This document shows, in pieces, positions 23,900 to 35,640 of a DNA stretch of 64,000 bases. Under the pieces are notes generated by a model that worked only from the letters and a program-made list of their open reading frames with translations, searched no databases and was not told the DNA's origin. Origin of the DNA: Hanleya hanleyi (lineage: Eukaryota > Mollusca > Polyplacophora > Lepidopleurida > Hanleyidae); assembly GCA_036873755.1 (NCBI GenBank), contig JAVTVY010037110.1, positions 92,923 through 156,922 on the forward strand. Reading direction: 5' to 3'. The position numbers and the translations under genes are program-made. The first letter of the stretch is position 1; every line of letters begins with the position of its first letter.

Positions 23900-23930
<31 letters not shown>

Positions 23931-23935
23931 CAAGA
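23550..23935 (+). pseudogene. LINE 3' end (RNase H family) with CT tail
   Basis: A 5'-truncated copy of the same 3' end as at 12815-13230. It includes the knuckle CIPCQEDLAVKH, LEDLF, and the 3' untranslated region with GCTGAAATAATGCTGAA followed by (CT)n at about 23905-23932. A short deletion removes part of the knuckle. It directly abuts the 5' truncation point of the minus-strand LINE. Confidence 0.75.
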
Positions 23936-24616
23936 ATGATATGAAAAGAGTGCCGACAATAGCGAAAGGAATAAAATAGTTTACCACGTAGACCATCTTC
24001 TTACAAAGGGCACGAGCACTCGAGCACAATTACTGCTATCACAGGCTATTAGGTTTCTTGTTTTGTCGTTGTTTTATTACCAATTCTCTCACTTGTTAGC
24101 CTTTTAATTCTCTTGATAATGATTCCTGACATTTGCATGCTCTAATTACGCAATCGAATCTGTCCAGACTGTTCCATTTCTAACCTCGAATAGAAGTTAA
24201 TTTCATTGTCCCACAAGCGATAAGCGCAACATATTGATTTCGTTAGATTTGCATGGCTCCATTCAAATTATAGAAAATCAAAATGGAAAGCATCGACGGC
24301 TGAAATTTCAACCGTTGATCGTCTAGCCAATTTGTTTTTGTCCATCAATCTTCTCCAGTCGTAGATAATCAAAACATTTTTTTCGCACATATGATGAAAT
24401 TATCTGAAACGAGAAACACGACATTGTGTTAATCGATGTAGACCTAAAATATCATTGAGTCAACCTGAAATGGGTTACAGGAAATCTATCGCAGCATGAT
24501 GACGGTGGGGAGGATGGATACGGGTCAGCCAGTTGTTTTGGTTAACTGGATGTCTAAAACGAAGGTAGTATTACTCAGCTGGGCGCTTATACTGTGAGTG
24601 TAACCTGTGATATCTA

Positions 24617-24876
24617 ATAAATTACAAGCGTCTAATCCGTCATTCATAATTCAGCCGTCGTCCATTAGAGAATATCCGCGTCTATAATCCAAAGACATAT
24701 TCCATATAACAGTAGTAGCACCAAATTCAAAAAGACAATCATAGTATACATAAACATAGGCTTGTTTCCTGCAAGAGAGAAGCGGTCAACAGTTTTCAAT
24801 GATGCCGGCAAGACATCATGCATGTTCCAAAAATATCAAATCAGTATCGCTGATCAGTATTCTTAATCCATAATGG
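24617..24876 (-). mobile_element. PLE terminal 3' segment, solo insertion
   Basis: About 255 bp matching the distal 3' segment of the PLEs (ATTACAAGCGTCT ... GCTGATCAGTATTC). It interrupts repeat R at a point where the sister copy reads GATATCTAATCC without a break (about 17747). An extreme 5' truncation, as is common for PLEs. Confidence 0.8.
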
Positions 24877-26686
24877 ATAATTATTATTATAATTAAAAGA
24901 ACGATTTGATGCATGTGTCTCTTCTGGGAGAAACTGGATAGAGGAAGAATCTGAGATTCTATACCAGTGGAAAATGGAATTCATCATCTTCCATTTACAA
25001 ATGGTAAAACCGCAGTTTCTACCAGTAGAAATTGGAATTATATTTTTTGCTGGTAGGATTACACATACTACCAGCCATCTTTTGCCATGTTCAATGTAGC
25101 TGAATACCAGGCACTAAAACGTTCGCAGCAAAAATTGATTCCTAAAAGTTCGAATTTTCTTGTTCTGCGAGAAAAAGCAATGTAAATACATCTGATAATA
25201 TACAGATTCAGTTTCCAGCACGATATGTCTGAACGAGACAATCTCTGTGGACCTCGATCATTGACTTCACAGACAACCCACGATAACAATATTTTGTGGA
25301 GTAATCTCCCAAACGTGGGCCTACCAATTTAATGGCTCATTTTAGTAGCAGCAGACAATTATGTCCCTACCACAAGATGACATTCAGGTGCCCACACACA
25401 TGATGCAAGTCTCCAAACGGATAATGCTGCAAACATAAATCGGCCGGTGAGATGTCAATTTCACACTTTCTGTCCATGGTGTGATATGTGGTTGTATATC
25501 AAACGGTTAGCTCTCATAGGATTGCTCGCGGGTTTATACTTGCTAGACTATCAATTCAATTCATGTTATGGCAGAAAAGAACCACTGAAGTCGGTATACA
25601 TTTTCTGTTGTCGAGTGGTATCATGTTCTCTGGTAATGAACTATTGGTGAGATATGTAAGAGGCGGCAAATTGACGACGTCTAGTGACTAAAAAGCAAAC
25701 TTATGACTCCACAGGAAAGCCTCTCTCGGCACCTCACATTCAGACTAGAATACGGATGATTCTAAGACGTAGTCCTGGCATCTCGACGGCGCTTTTATTG
25801 CAGCTGTGCATGTGGAAACTAAGAAATAACTACACGGCCGCTAGCACCGGCTCAAGCGGAATTAGATAAGCGATTTTCATCATAATGGTTAAACGATTGC
25901 ATCTCATTAATCATGAAGTACATGTAGTGTGGTAAACTGGGGCGGTCGAATCAAGCTTTTATAGTATAGGTACTATAAGAGTTTTATTTACTATATTGAC
26001 CATGTATAGTGGATAATTGTAATCGATATTTAGTCAATTTACACCTACGAGTAATAAGTACGAGGTCAGTATCAAGGATATGAAATATTAGTATATCTAT
26101 CAATTCTTTATTGCTCTGTTATGCTATTTCATCGTCTCGTAGCATGAGATTAACATGATAAAAGAAGTGAATATCTCTTTCGTGCAATTCTATCAGACTT
26201 GTATCAAAGCTGTAATTCTTCTTACAAAGATCATTCGAAAGTCTCCATTAGAATACAGGACAGCACTTGAGATGTGATTAATGGAAATTTCCTGTACACT
26301 TGACGAGATCAATAGATTGTTAAATTACTCCCATTGACCGTATAACCCACTGCCCAAATAAATCAATTATTGTACCAGCACACATCCTCTAGTAATGATT
26401 ATATGATTTGATCTCACATTGCATATTTATATTTTCTGCCCATCTATTTTGTGAAAATATTGACTGCATAAGAACGGAGATAATTTATTACATGTAGATA
26501 ATATTCCTAGAGTAAATACTCCCACACAAATAATTCTTTTCCATCTTATCGACCCCTTTCGCCATCCGTTTTGCTTTAGCAGTCCAAGGAAGTACGCATT
26601 TCATTAACGTTACCGGAATGAGTAAGGAGATTCATGACATGAATGTTACGTTACTGAAAGCAATAACACTGTTATTACGGTGTCAG

Positions 26687-26817
26687 GACATTTCGGCATG
26701 CGACATTTTGGCACACGACATTTCGGTAACGGACATTTCGGCACGCGACATTTCGGCACGCGACATTTCGGCACAAAGTGAACGGTACGACATTTTGGCA
26801 CGCGACATTTCGGCAAC
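26687..26817 (+). repeat. MULE left subterminal array of 15-bp units
   Basis: Eight copies of a unit close to GACATTTCGGCACGC, mostly exactly 15 bp apart, with one 27-bp spacing where AAAGTGAACGGTAC is included. The right end carries the complement with six copies. Such arrays in MULE ends are candidate transposase binding sites. Confidence 0.9.
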
Positions 26818-27089
26818 TTTTTTTTACAGGCTAAATTACTGTTAAATAATAGCTAAATTATTATTAAAATTGCCATATTTCACTATTATATTACCATACT
26901 GAGGGCTCTATCCTCTGGATACAAACCAGAATATTATTTAAATTTAACCAGGATTTTGGGGGATGGGTTGGAATTGACGAGATTAACATTGCAGCGCACA
27001 ACGTAAGACTACATTGTAAACTGGAATAATGTTTTCTACATGTAATTAAAAAAAACAAAAAGACAATTATATCATATATACATGTATAT

Positions 27090-27095
27090 TTTATT
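27090..27095 (-). terminator. Putative polyadenylation signal of MULE transposase
   Basis: AATAAA on the minus strand about 110 bases beyond the transposase stop codon. Plausible as the cleavage/polyadenylation signal, but the motif is common by chance in AT-rich DNA. Confidence 0.4.
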
Positions 27096-27204
27096 CACAG
27101 GGTAAATAAACAGTACGACAAGCATTACTCGTGGGCATTAACAGCACATATATTGCAGACCGAAAATACTATAAATTTGTTTTAGCTGAGCAAGAACAGT
27201 TTGT

Positions 27205-28674
27205 TCACTGGCCATCCATCACTGGCTTCCACCGAATGGTCCGTCCTGCACCTCGAAGAAAAGCCTCGATCGTTCGCTGACCGGTAGCCCGTTCCTGGCA
27301 CAAAGTACGGAGACGACGTTGTAGATTTTGATAGACTCGACGTACTCGCTTTGCTGGTGGATTACCTCTGGATGCCTCGTCGATTCGGGTGGACATGGTG
27401 GCCTCGTCCCGCTGTATGGACTCGATCAGCTTCCACACGGACGGATGGCTGTGACCAACAAGGCTGAAGAACCTCTGGTTCCAGGCCTCACAGAGGTTAT
27501 TTGTTCGTGGCTCGTTGTTCATCGTAGCATCATGAACATTCCAGAGCTGAGGTGCAAACAATGGCGGAATTCGTCGGATTCGGACTCCAACTCGACCTCT
27601 GCGGGCAGGCTGGGTTCTGCGGAGAGTGCCGGTGACGTAGGTCTGGTCGAAGTAGTCAACAAGTGGCTGTGCTCCTTCGGGAATGTCTTGCTTCAGCAGG
27701 TTCAGGCCGGCGACGACATCATCAATTGGGAGGAGGGCTAAGGCGTCAAGCTGTCCACAAAACAACTTGAACTCATCATCGTCTTTGTAAGTTTGCACAA
27801 GGCCAAGACCTTGAATTTTTCGCCAAGTGCTTTGAGTAAGGTGATAAAAGCACCCACGAACATGTAAATGTGGGCCCAAAACATGCCGAACTGCGTTGAT
27901 GGCAGCCGTCTCAAAGTCGCAAAGGACAGTAGTTGGATCAGGGTACAAGTCAGCCGCTGCACACTGGTCCATGACAGCTTGGAAGAGCTCTCGATATGTC
28001 TCTTCTGTCTTCCTCTGCAGCAGTGCATAGACTGTGGTGACAGCTGAATTTCCCAGTGGAACTCGGATGATGTACAGCTGCATGAAGAGGTGCGGGGCTA
28101 TAGAAAAGCAGCCATCCATTAGCCAGGTGTCTGCCTCAGCAAGTTGGTTCAAGGCAGGCAATGATGCAAAGACGATGACACGGGAATCTGAATCCTGGCC
28201 GTTGTCATAAATCATGAATCGCTGAGGTGTTGGACTGGAGGTTTCTGCCCATTCACCATCAATGATCAGGTCTTCCAAACGTTCTGGGTTATCTGGGTAC
28301 CTGCTGGTTCTCTGTCGTTGGACGAACCGCTTCACTGTTAGTTCATTGCCGAGAAGTCCTCTGGCATCGTCGTTCAGCTGTGTCAGTGCCCTTGCATACA
28401 TGATGCTGGGATGGTCTTGACTCTGGCTGGCCCTCTGTTTCATCTCCTCCCTAGCTTTGGTAGCTGCGACACGATGCGGATTCCCAATATGATTATGCTC
28501 ATTTTGAGGCATAACTGCGCCAGGTTGCAATGATGTTGTTACCGAACCTTTGCAGCCTGTCGTTCTTTGCACACATCTCCACTTTATGTGATCTTTCCGT
28601 ACAAAGTGCTTCGTATACATATACCCATGGAAGGAGAGCTTTTCCCCACCACGACTGGTGCGTAGTATTTCCAT
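27205..28674 (-). CDS. MULE transposase with FLYWCH zinc finger
   Basis: An uninterrupted 489-codon gene for the DDE transposase that would cut and insert the surrounding element in the nucleus. Residues about 5-65 form a FLYWCH-type finger (Cys34, Cys41, His60, His62), which probably contacts DNA. The MULE catalytic domain follows: Asp187 in WLMDGCFSI, Asp253 in VLCDFETAAINA, the C-x2-H signature Cys275/His278 in GCFYH, and Glu396 in TNNLCEAWNQRF. All expected catalytic residues are present. The ATG at 28674 is the first of the frame and gives the full FLYWCH domain. On the same strand a TATATATAA stretch lies at 28711-28719 and an AATAAA signal at 27090-27095, about 110 bases after the stop. 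The more GC-rich coding sequence stands out from the AT-rich flanks. Confidence 0.93.
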   Translation of the reverse strand: MEILRTSRGGEKLSFHGYMYTKHFVRKDHIKWRCVQRTTGCKGSVTTSLQPGAVMPQNEHNHIGNPHRVAATKAREEMKQRASQSQDHPSIMYARALTQLNDDARGLLGNELTVKRFVQRQRTSRYPDNPERLEDLIIDGEWAETSSPTPQRFMIYDNGQDSDSRVIVFASLPALNQLAEADTWLMDGCFSIAPHLFMQLYIIRVPLGNSAVTTVYALLQRKTEETYRELFQAVMDQCAAADLYPDPTTVLCDFETAAINAVRHVLGPHLHVRGCFYHLTQSTWRKIQGLGLVQTYKDDDEFKLFCGQLDALALLPIDDVVAGLNLLKQDIPEGAQPLVDYFDQTYVTGTLRRTQPARRGRVGVRIRRIPPLFAPQLWNVHDATMNNEPRTNNLCEAWNQRFFSLVGHSHPSVWKLIESIQRDEATMSTRIDEASRGNPPAKRVRRVYQNLQRRLRTLCQERATGQRTIEAFLRGAGRTIRWKPVMDGQ

Positions 28675-28710
28675 ACTGAACAGTGTGAAGTGTCCATGAG
28701 TGAGGAGTTA

Positions 28711-28719
28711 TTATATATA
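28711..28719 (-). promoter_or_regulatory. Putative TATA box of MULE transposase
   Basis: The minus-strand sequence reads TATATATAA about 40 bases upstream of the transposase ATG. Position and composition fit a core promoter with a very short leader. This is inference from sequence only. Confidence 0.4.
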
Positions 28720-29524
28720 GACATTATTTTGGAGGCCATTCATTTCAAATTTCCTCATTTTGAAAGCTGAAAATTTATCTCAACAGAGGTGAAAATCAAA
28801 GAAGACAATGTAAACTTTTGTCATTGATTTAGCACTGGTGACCCATTCTACACACATTTTCATAGCACCTGAAGGGTTAAGAAAACATGCTTCTTTACCT
28901 TTCACTTTCATTTCCTCTGATTAACACCTCTGTATTGTCTTTCATTTCAGTTCTCTCTATAGCCTGGTAAATGATATTATAACAAAGGAATATGGACTAA
29001 TGTAGTAAAGAATGATTGTCTTTTGACAATAAATCACTTGTTATCCAAGATGAACAATACTCAGAATTGTCAGCATGAACTAGTAAACTATTACTTTAAT
29101 CTCTGTACTACTGTAATCACTTCGGCTTGGATGTTTGAATAATATTTTACTGAAATATTTTGTACATCATGTATGTATAGTTTTGATCAATTATCTACAT
29201 GTACATATTGTCATTGTAATACACATATTAAATATGAACTGTTTTGCAAAAAGTTTGCTACAACAATTAATATCTTATAATGAAATAAAAGTTCCTTAGT
29301 GTTGTCCCATATCAGTTCTTTGCAGTTTTTAGGTTAAATATACTTTTGGGTTAAATATGCTGCACCTGTCAATTGTTAGCTTTACAGAATAGGCCGTACA
29401 TTGAGTTTGTGCCAACAACCACCCAGAGGATATAAAACTCTCAGTATGGTGATATAATATTGAAATATGGCAATTTTAATAATAATTTAGCTATTATTTA
29501 ATAATAATTTAGCCTGTAAAAAAA

Positions 29525-29628
29525 GTTGCCGAAATGTCGCACCCTTCACTTTGTGCCGAAATGTCGCATGCCAAAATGTCGCGTGCCGAAATGTCGCATA
29601 CCGAAATGTCGCGTGCCGAAATGTCGCG
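29525..29628 (-). repeat. MULE right subterminal array of 15-bp units
   Basis: Six copies of the 15-bp unit in inverse orientation to the left array, including the same one longer spacer (AAAGTGAAGGGTGC). The unequal copy number (six against eight) indicates gain or loss of units since the two ends were identical. Confidence 0.9.
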
Positions 29629-30879
29629 GATCCGTTATTACCGTGTTATATGTTGTTGTTGATGTTTTAATTTCTTTCCGATTGTGTATTGCCACGATTC
29701 TTAATATGATGAAGCTGTTTTCCATAATTACCTCTCCGTCATAGTTTTTACATAACCAGTACATGAGTACGGAATTGATAAACGTTACTGTTTTACCAGA
29801 CCGGTATTATAAACAAGAACGGTGACAGTAACACATATGTAAAACTGATTCTGTGAGTTTACTGAAAACAGTAAGGCAAAACTAAAATTAATAAATGGAG
29901 TTATTTCCCTTTGTCGAAATTTAATACCCTTAAGTAAGGCAGGTTATTACGTGATTTGGAACATATTGAATCTTCCGGACAAAAATAATTTAACATCACT
30001 GGAATTGTTTTAATTGTGATAATTAACTTCCGCGAGGAATGCGAGTAATAACAAACGGAAAATGATATATGTATATGTATTTGCCGTCTAATTATGAGAA
30101 AAATAATATAGGTTATCGCCAAAAAATATTACGTAAACCGTATATATTCCGCTTATGAAAAACCGTTTTTGAATTTGAAAAATCGTGAAAATAAACGGCC
30201 AGGAAGTGACTAAACATTAACAACAACGTTCATCAAAACAATTAGCGGGTTGATAGTATTTCCATTAACCACTAGGTGGTCGCAAAATACCCAGAATCAA
30301 CCCCAGTACTTAATAAGTATTATTCTTAATAAGTCCCAAAATGAGTTAAAATCAGTTGGAGTACTTTGTTACCATGATTGCTGTTTGCAGTAGTAGATTG
30401 GTTCATATTTATTGAAAACAACAGGTGTATTGAAAATTGTGTTTTGTTATTGTTTCTCGTATCGTTCTGCTAGCTTGCTATCAAAAACAGACACGTCCCT
30501 CAAATTTGTAGTTTACTAGACTGGCGTTATTAATCACTTTTCTTCCCAAATTTCTTGTAGTCCATTTTCCTTTTTTTGTATCATCTTCTCTTAGCCTATC
30601 GATCGTAATTTCGTGAAAGTTAATTCGTAAATTATCCAAATGAATTTCAGGGGTTTTTTTCTTCTACTCTCTTTTTCCGAGCGCAGGATGGTATTGTGTC
30701 TTCTCTTATCCTGAATTTTAACCTTTCCCAAAAACAGTTGGTCACTTATATTGAAATTAAGTTCGGATATATTTTTTGTCATCTTCCTCTTTATACGTGT
30801 TATATTCCTCAAGTTAATTTTCAATGTTGGTCATATTTAATTTTGCATACGCATGGTCTCTAAATACAGAGTTATAAAA

Positions 30880-31990
30880 GATATATGTATGACGTTTCAA
30901 AGGGAAATACTCTGTACAGAAAAAGAAGAAGCAATGTTAATCTCTTAAAAGATCAAGTACATCTGATATTCTACCGATTCAGTTTCTACCACGATATGTC
31001 TGAACGAGACAATCTCTGTGGACCTCGATCACTGACCCAACAGAAAACTCGTGATAACAATATTTTCAGGAGTAATCCCCAAACGTGTGCCTGCAAATTT
31101 TATAGCTCATTTCAGTAGCAGCAGACAATTATATACCGATCCCCAAGATGCCATGCAGGCGCCCACACACATAAGACAGTCTCCAAACGCATAATGCTGG
31201 AATCATAAGTCGGTAGGTAGGTGAATATGCATATAATGAAATCGTTTTGGGCATCCTTTAGCGGATCAGTATTAAATAAGATTTTTCAGAGATGTCAGTT
31301 TTACATTTTCTGTAAATGGTATCATATGTAGTTGTATGTCTAACCTCATCGCTATATAACTGAAATATTGCTGAACGCGACATTAAACCTTAATTCTCTC
31401 TCTCTCTCTCCTGTATGTCTAACCGTTAGCGCTCATAGGATTGTTTGCGGGTTTATGTTTGCTAGGGTATCAATGCAATTACTCTTATGACAGAAAAGAT
31501 CCACTGAAATCGGTATAGATTTTCTGTTGTGGAGTCGTATCATGTTCTCTGGTAATGAACCATTGGTGAGACATGTAAGAGGCGGAAAATTGATGTCTGA
31601 TGCTTAAAAATCAACCATATGACTCCACAGGAAAGCCTCCATCAGCACCTCACATTCAGACTAGAATACGGATGATTCTAAGACGTAGCTCTGGCATCTC
31701 GGTCCCGCTTCAATTGCAGCTGTGCAAGTGGAAATTATGAAGTAATTACACGGCCCCAAGCGGAATAAGATAAGCGATTGTCCTCCTTAAGTTTGATCAT
31801 GATGGTCAAACGATTGCATCTCATTAATCATGACATACATGTAGTGTGGTAAAATGGGGCTGTCGAATCAGGCTTTTATTGTATAGGTGCTGAAGTTGTT
31901 TTATTTACCACATAGACCTCTGGCGTTACTGGAAACTCCATATGTATAGATGAAATTTCGATGTTATGATATGGTGATATTGAATACATT
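30880..31990. repeat. Long repeat R, partial copy 4
   Basis: Matches 17940-18790 and 25150-26040. Landmarks: ATGTCTGAACGAGACAATCTCTG near 30994, GACTCCACAGGAAAGCCTC near 31621, and GTAGTGTGGTAAAATGGGG near 31842. It also holds a reduced version of the PLE core (ACGGCCCCAAGCGGAATAAGATA near 31750). A 66-bp LINE tail is inserted at 31346-31411. Confidence 0.7.
31346..31411 (+). mobile_element. 66-bp LINE tail insertion with 13-bp target duplication
   Basis: Only the LINE 3' tail (CTGAAATATTGCTGAACGCG, then a TTAAACC block and (CT)n), flanked on both sides by TGTATGTCTAACC (31333-31345 and 31412-31424). Sister copies of repeat R (about 18340 and 25495) carry this site once and uninterrupted. 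It is an extreme 5' truncation product of the RNase H-bearing LINE family. Confidence 0.9.
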
Positions 31991-32927
31991 AGGAGTGTTT
32001 GAAGGTGTCATGTTTTAGCTATACCGGCGCAAACGGCGCAAGAGGAGATGTGAGGATGGGCAGAATATCCGCTTTCTTTTTCAATAATTGGAACCGAGTT
32101 ATAATTTATGAAAACGTCTGTTTGTTTGTTTGTTGGTGTCCACCTTACAGTCACAATTTTGGTCGACATCCCATGAAACACCGTCCGGAGATTACTTGTG
32201 TCAATGAGGGTAAACAAAGAAATATAAAACCTAAAAGGTCGACGAATAAACCCAAACGACTGCAGTGAACAACATCGGGGGTTGAAAACAGTCGATTGTA
32301 CTATAGTTTGAAATACTTCCACGTAGGCACTGCATTCGTGGAATGATCATCTTTTTATCTACCCATAATCAACGACAGATTGTACTGCATGTACTCTCTG
32401 ACTCAAATGACAATAATTTGTAAGACACAAATTGGCGAGAATGGAGGGGTTTTCTCATAATGAGATGGTGGTGTTCTGAGCTGTTCGACCAGAAGGGATG
32501 GATGGGTGTCAAATATCATGCCCATAGTCTGATATGTGATTGTATGAGTAGTAACGGAGCAAAACTGTGAGTCTGTTTGATCCCTCTCTGTTTGCAAACA
32601 TAACACCGGGTCAACACAGACAATTACTCTGTAATACCAAGACACTTCCTACACACGAGGTACAGTCCCCAAAGGGTTGATAACACAAATTGTCTAGCAC
32701 AGGGAAGAGGATTCACAGATAGTATTAGGCGTCGTCAGATCAGAAGGTGGAATTGGTTTTCGAAGTGGTTAAGTCTTAAGAACAATTTCCGCAAAGAGGT
32801 TTGGAGGTTGAATGAAACAGTTTTAAATAACCTACCAGTGGTGTCACATATAGCTGTATGAGTAAAGGCATATTTGATATTGCATAACGCCAGCCACTGA
32901 GCAATTAGTTATACAAAATGATTGTTC

Positions 32928-32959
<32 letters not shown>

Positions 32960-33350
32960 GGATGGATGAAAGAAATAAAGTATGAGTAGTACGGTCCATT
33001 GTGTTCTCTGTAATAACAAGCATCAGATTGGACTTTCAATAATTAACTGTCGTCCGTAAAAGGATTTTCGTGTTAATAATCGCAGGATCTATTTTGTATG
33101 ACAGTTAGTACGACGTTCAAATGGTTATGAAAAAAAACCAATAGAACCCAAGATGGTGTCTTACAATAGAGAAGAGATCAACAGTGATGTCAGCAAAACA
33201 AGATGATGTTAATGGTCATTACTCTTTATCCAAATGAATCCGTTACTCTTTTATTGTGACTCTTCATTTGAACAACATGAAGATGTGAAACACATATTAT
33301 TCAAACTGCCCCCTAGCCTGGGTTTAAGCGGAAATTAGACTAAGACTAAG
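31991..33350. other. Unassigned non-coding stretch; microsatellite; ancient PLE-like end
   Basis: No gene seen. A GAAA tandem repeat followed by GGAT units lies at about 32930-32970. About 33030-33340 is a highly diverged relative of the PLE 3' end, ending in GCCCCCTAGCCTGGGTTTAAGCGG, a version of the conserved core. Confidence 0.5.
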
Positions 33351-35640
33351 AAATTAGATTAGGTTTAAGCGACTAATTTAGGACAATTGGTAATACTTTA
33401 ACGGGCCAAACGACAATGTTTGATTACTCCTATTGACCGTAAACCGATTACCAGGATAACCCAATGTTCATAATTCAGATCACCTATTAATATTTATAGA
33501 CTGTTTTACGCATTCTCTGTTTCTGTATGCATATTTATTATTCAGTTCCGACTATAAAAGATGAGTGATAAAGAGTTCCATATATATAATTTCCCTGGAG
33601 TAAATACTTTCTTCGCGATATAGTGCTGCGTTGCCTTTATAGCCTCTAAGCAATGACAATTAATTGACCATTTTTATCAGCAAGGGCGCAGTGTAAACAA
33701 TTTTGCCCATTTATTATAATTGGTGAGACTCTTAAATTAGATTTGATGTTTAGTCAAAAAGGCCTGGACTGTTACCTATTTATCGGGATCCGTGTTCCAT
33801 AACTTTTCTTGCATGTCGATCCATTAACAAATCCAATTTCGTCTTTTGTCCTGACGGAATACAGCTTGTGTTTCCATGGCCTTCAGCATGGCTGTTGATC
33901 TTAGAATGAGCCACAAACCTAATGTGTTCGTGGATTCATTTCTGATATGCCCTGACATTGTTTTTATTGCGTTCATAATTATGATAAATATAGAATGTCT
34001 AACTAAGTCACATATGAATCTGATATATTTTGTATCAAATTGTGGGTTGCTTCCTAGTAGCATCATTACCGTCAACTGAGTGTTTCATTTATTGAGATGG
34101 GAACAATCTGTATTAGGAGGCCATGCTTACACTTTCATGCGACAAATTCTTGCGATACTGAACTTGGAAGGGAATAATATGGACCGTGAAAAATGGCATG
34201 ATATCATCACTGGGTTCAATGATATATTGCTAATTTAGTTGCCATGTGTCACTTAATGTACGGTATATCATATGTCGGTAATATAAAGTAGGGCATTGAA
34301 CGTACAGTTCTTGACCTATCTCCCCGTTAGGTGAGATCTACACAACTGCAGCAGGGCCCAGGCCGCCAGTATATCTCTTTTGTGTTAGGCGGTATGCTGT
34401 AAGTGATCTCTTTATCTGAATGTCCCAAATGATCCCTTGATCAGGGTCCATTCACAGAAGCAATCGGTGGCAAATACAAATTACAACACATATAAGGGAA
34501 GTGGGAAGAGGTGCCGACATACTGACTGCGTCATATGACTTCACAGAATAGTCTTCTGGTAAACCTATTCTAAAGCACATACCAAGAATCTAACGATTCG
34601 TGATATGTGCTGTATCTCAGGTACGCTTTTATTGTACCTGTTCATGTGGCAACTTGGATGATATGACCACACGGCCCCTAGCACCGGCATAAGCGGTATT
34701 AGATACAAATCTAGAGAGCTATGATGGAAATGCTCTGACAACTCGTATACTGGTAATTGGTGAGCCGTTTCGCTGTGACAACTCGTACATTGGAGATTGG
34801 TGAGCTGTATCGTCGTCAGATGTAAATGACGGCAATTAACACAAAAGACTAGTCTGTAAGGCCCGATGTCGACCCAGCATCAACTCCCCACAAATGCCAA
34901 CATATATCAAAGACCAAAGGGGGCGGGCCTCGGGGACGAAACGTCCACCAGCAGAATCTCGCCATTTACAGGTAAAAATTACAACACATATAAGGGAAGT
35001 GGGAAGAGGTGCCGACATACTGACTGCGTCATATGACTTCACAGAATAGTCTTCTGGTAAACCTATTCTGAGCATTAGTCCACGCGGTTTGTCAATTATA
35101 TACGGCCAGGTGATGATGATGTAGACTGGAGTATCCGGAATATTTCCACAGGAGCCGATATGAACAAATTATAGGTCGCTGGAACCTATGTTTGTTCACT
35201 CATACGTAATATTGGAGGTCCTAAACTCTAACTTGGGTGGTTATAAACATCTACCTGACGTAAAACCCGTGGTCTCTAACTCGGACGTTGGATATAAATA
35301 TCGTAAATCCCATTTCTTTAGAGAAGATTTGGCACTCAATGAAGTGCGATTTAACTGCCAAAAATGAAACATTACGTATGAAATATTATCTGCTCGTGTG
35401 CTCTGAATAATTTCCAGGTACTGTGTCGAGAGTTTGTTGAATAACAGCATTTTATGTAGTACATTTGTACAGAATTAAGCTGCCGTTTTCACCTTGGAAC
35501 AATTGAGCACAATAAACTGCTTCAAATCTGTAAGACACATTCTAGATAATGTACTTTACACTGAAAGAAAATTCAGGCATCTAAACTGCACCGGCTGAAT
35601 ACTCGCTAAACTGCGTCATGTCCTTAGTCCAAAAGCTAGG
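33351..35640. repeat. Long repeat C, copy 2
   Basis: The counterpart of 2650-4678 in the same orientation (see that entry for landmarks). It lacks the LINE fragment found there and instead contains the terminal-direct-repeat element at 34482-35069. The host sequence resumes with GAGCATTAGTCCACGCGG, matching about 4135-4155. Confidence 0.65.
34482..35069 (-). mobile_element. Element with terminal direct repeats, copy T2
   Basis: The inverse-orientation relative of 10351-10995. The first repeat is 34482-34621; the second, 34980-35069, matches its first 90 bp and lacks the last 50. The interior carries the PLE core near 34674-34705, the tandem 40-bp units (about 34735-34815) and the GGACGAAACGTCC hairpin motif near 34937. 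Comparison with repeat C copy 1 shows that the whole segment is an insertion. Truncation of one terminal repeat fits a PLE-like tandem copy rather than a standard LTR element. Confidence 0.6.

Larger units (their letters stand above)
26679..29633 (-). mobile_element. Complete autonomous MULE (Mutator-like element)
   Basis: A 2955-bp element with inverted terminal repeats of about 225-245 bp (26679-26925 and 29410-29633) enclosing one long transposase gene. It is flanked by an 8-bp direct repeat GTTATTAC (26671-26678 and 29634-29641). The paralogous uninterrupted repeat at 277-284 reads GTTCTTAC once, which identifies the empty site and the duplication. Mutator-family elements typically duplicate 8-11 bp. 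The ends of the terminal repeats are built from tandem 15-bp units. Intact coding sequence and similar terminal repeats suggest a recent, possibly still active insertion. Confidence 0.9.
23936..30600. repeat. Long repeat R, copy 3, with MULE and PLE inserted
   Basis: The counterpart of 17115-20095 and of 1-1083. It holds a PLE 3' end (24617-24876) and a complete MULE (26679-29633), both absent from the other copies at the corresponding points. The segments outside these insertions keep order and orientation. I see no coding sequence belonging to the repeat itself. Confidence 0.75.

Noticed and set aside
27328..27741. 137-codon plus frame opposite the MULE transposase
   Set aside because: Antisense shadow of the transposase, which has all catalytic residues on the minus strand.
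32403..32645. Short minus frame and its neighbours between 32.0 and 32.7 kb
   Set aside because: No motif or context; such frame lengths are expected by chance.
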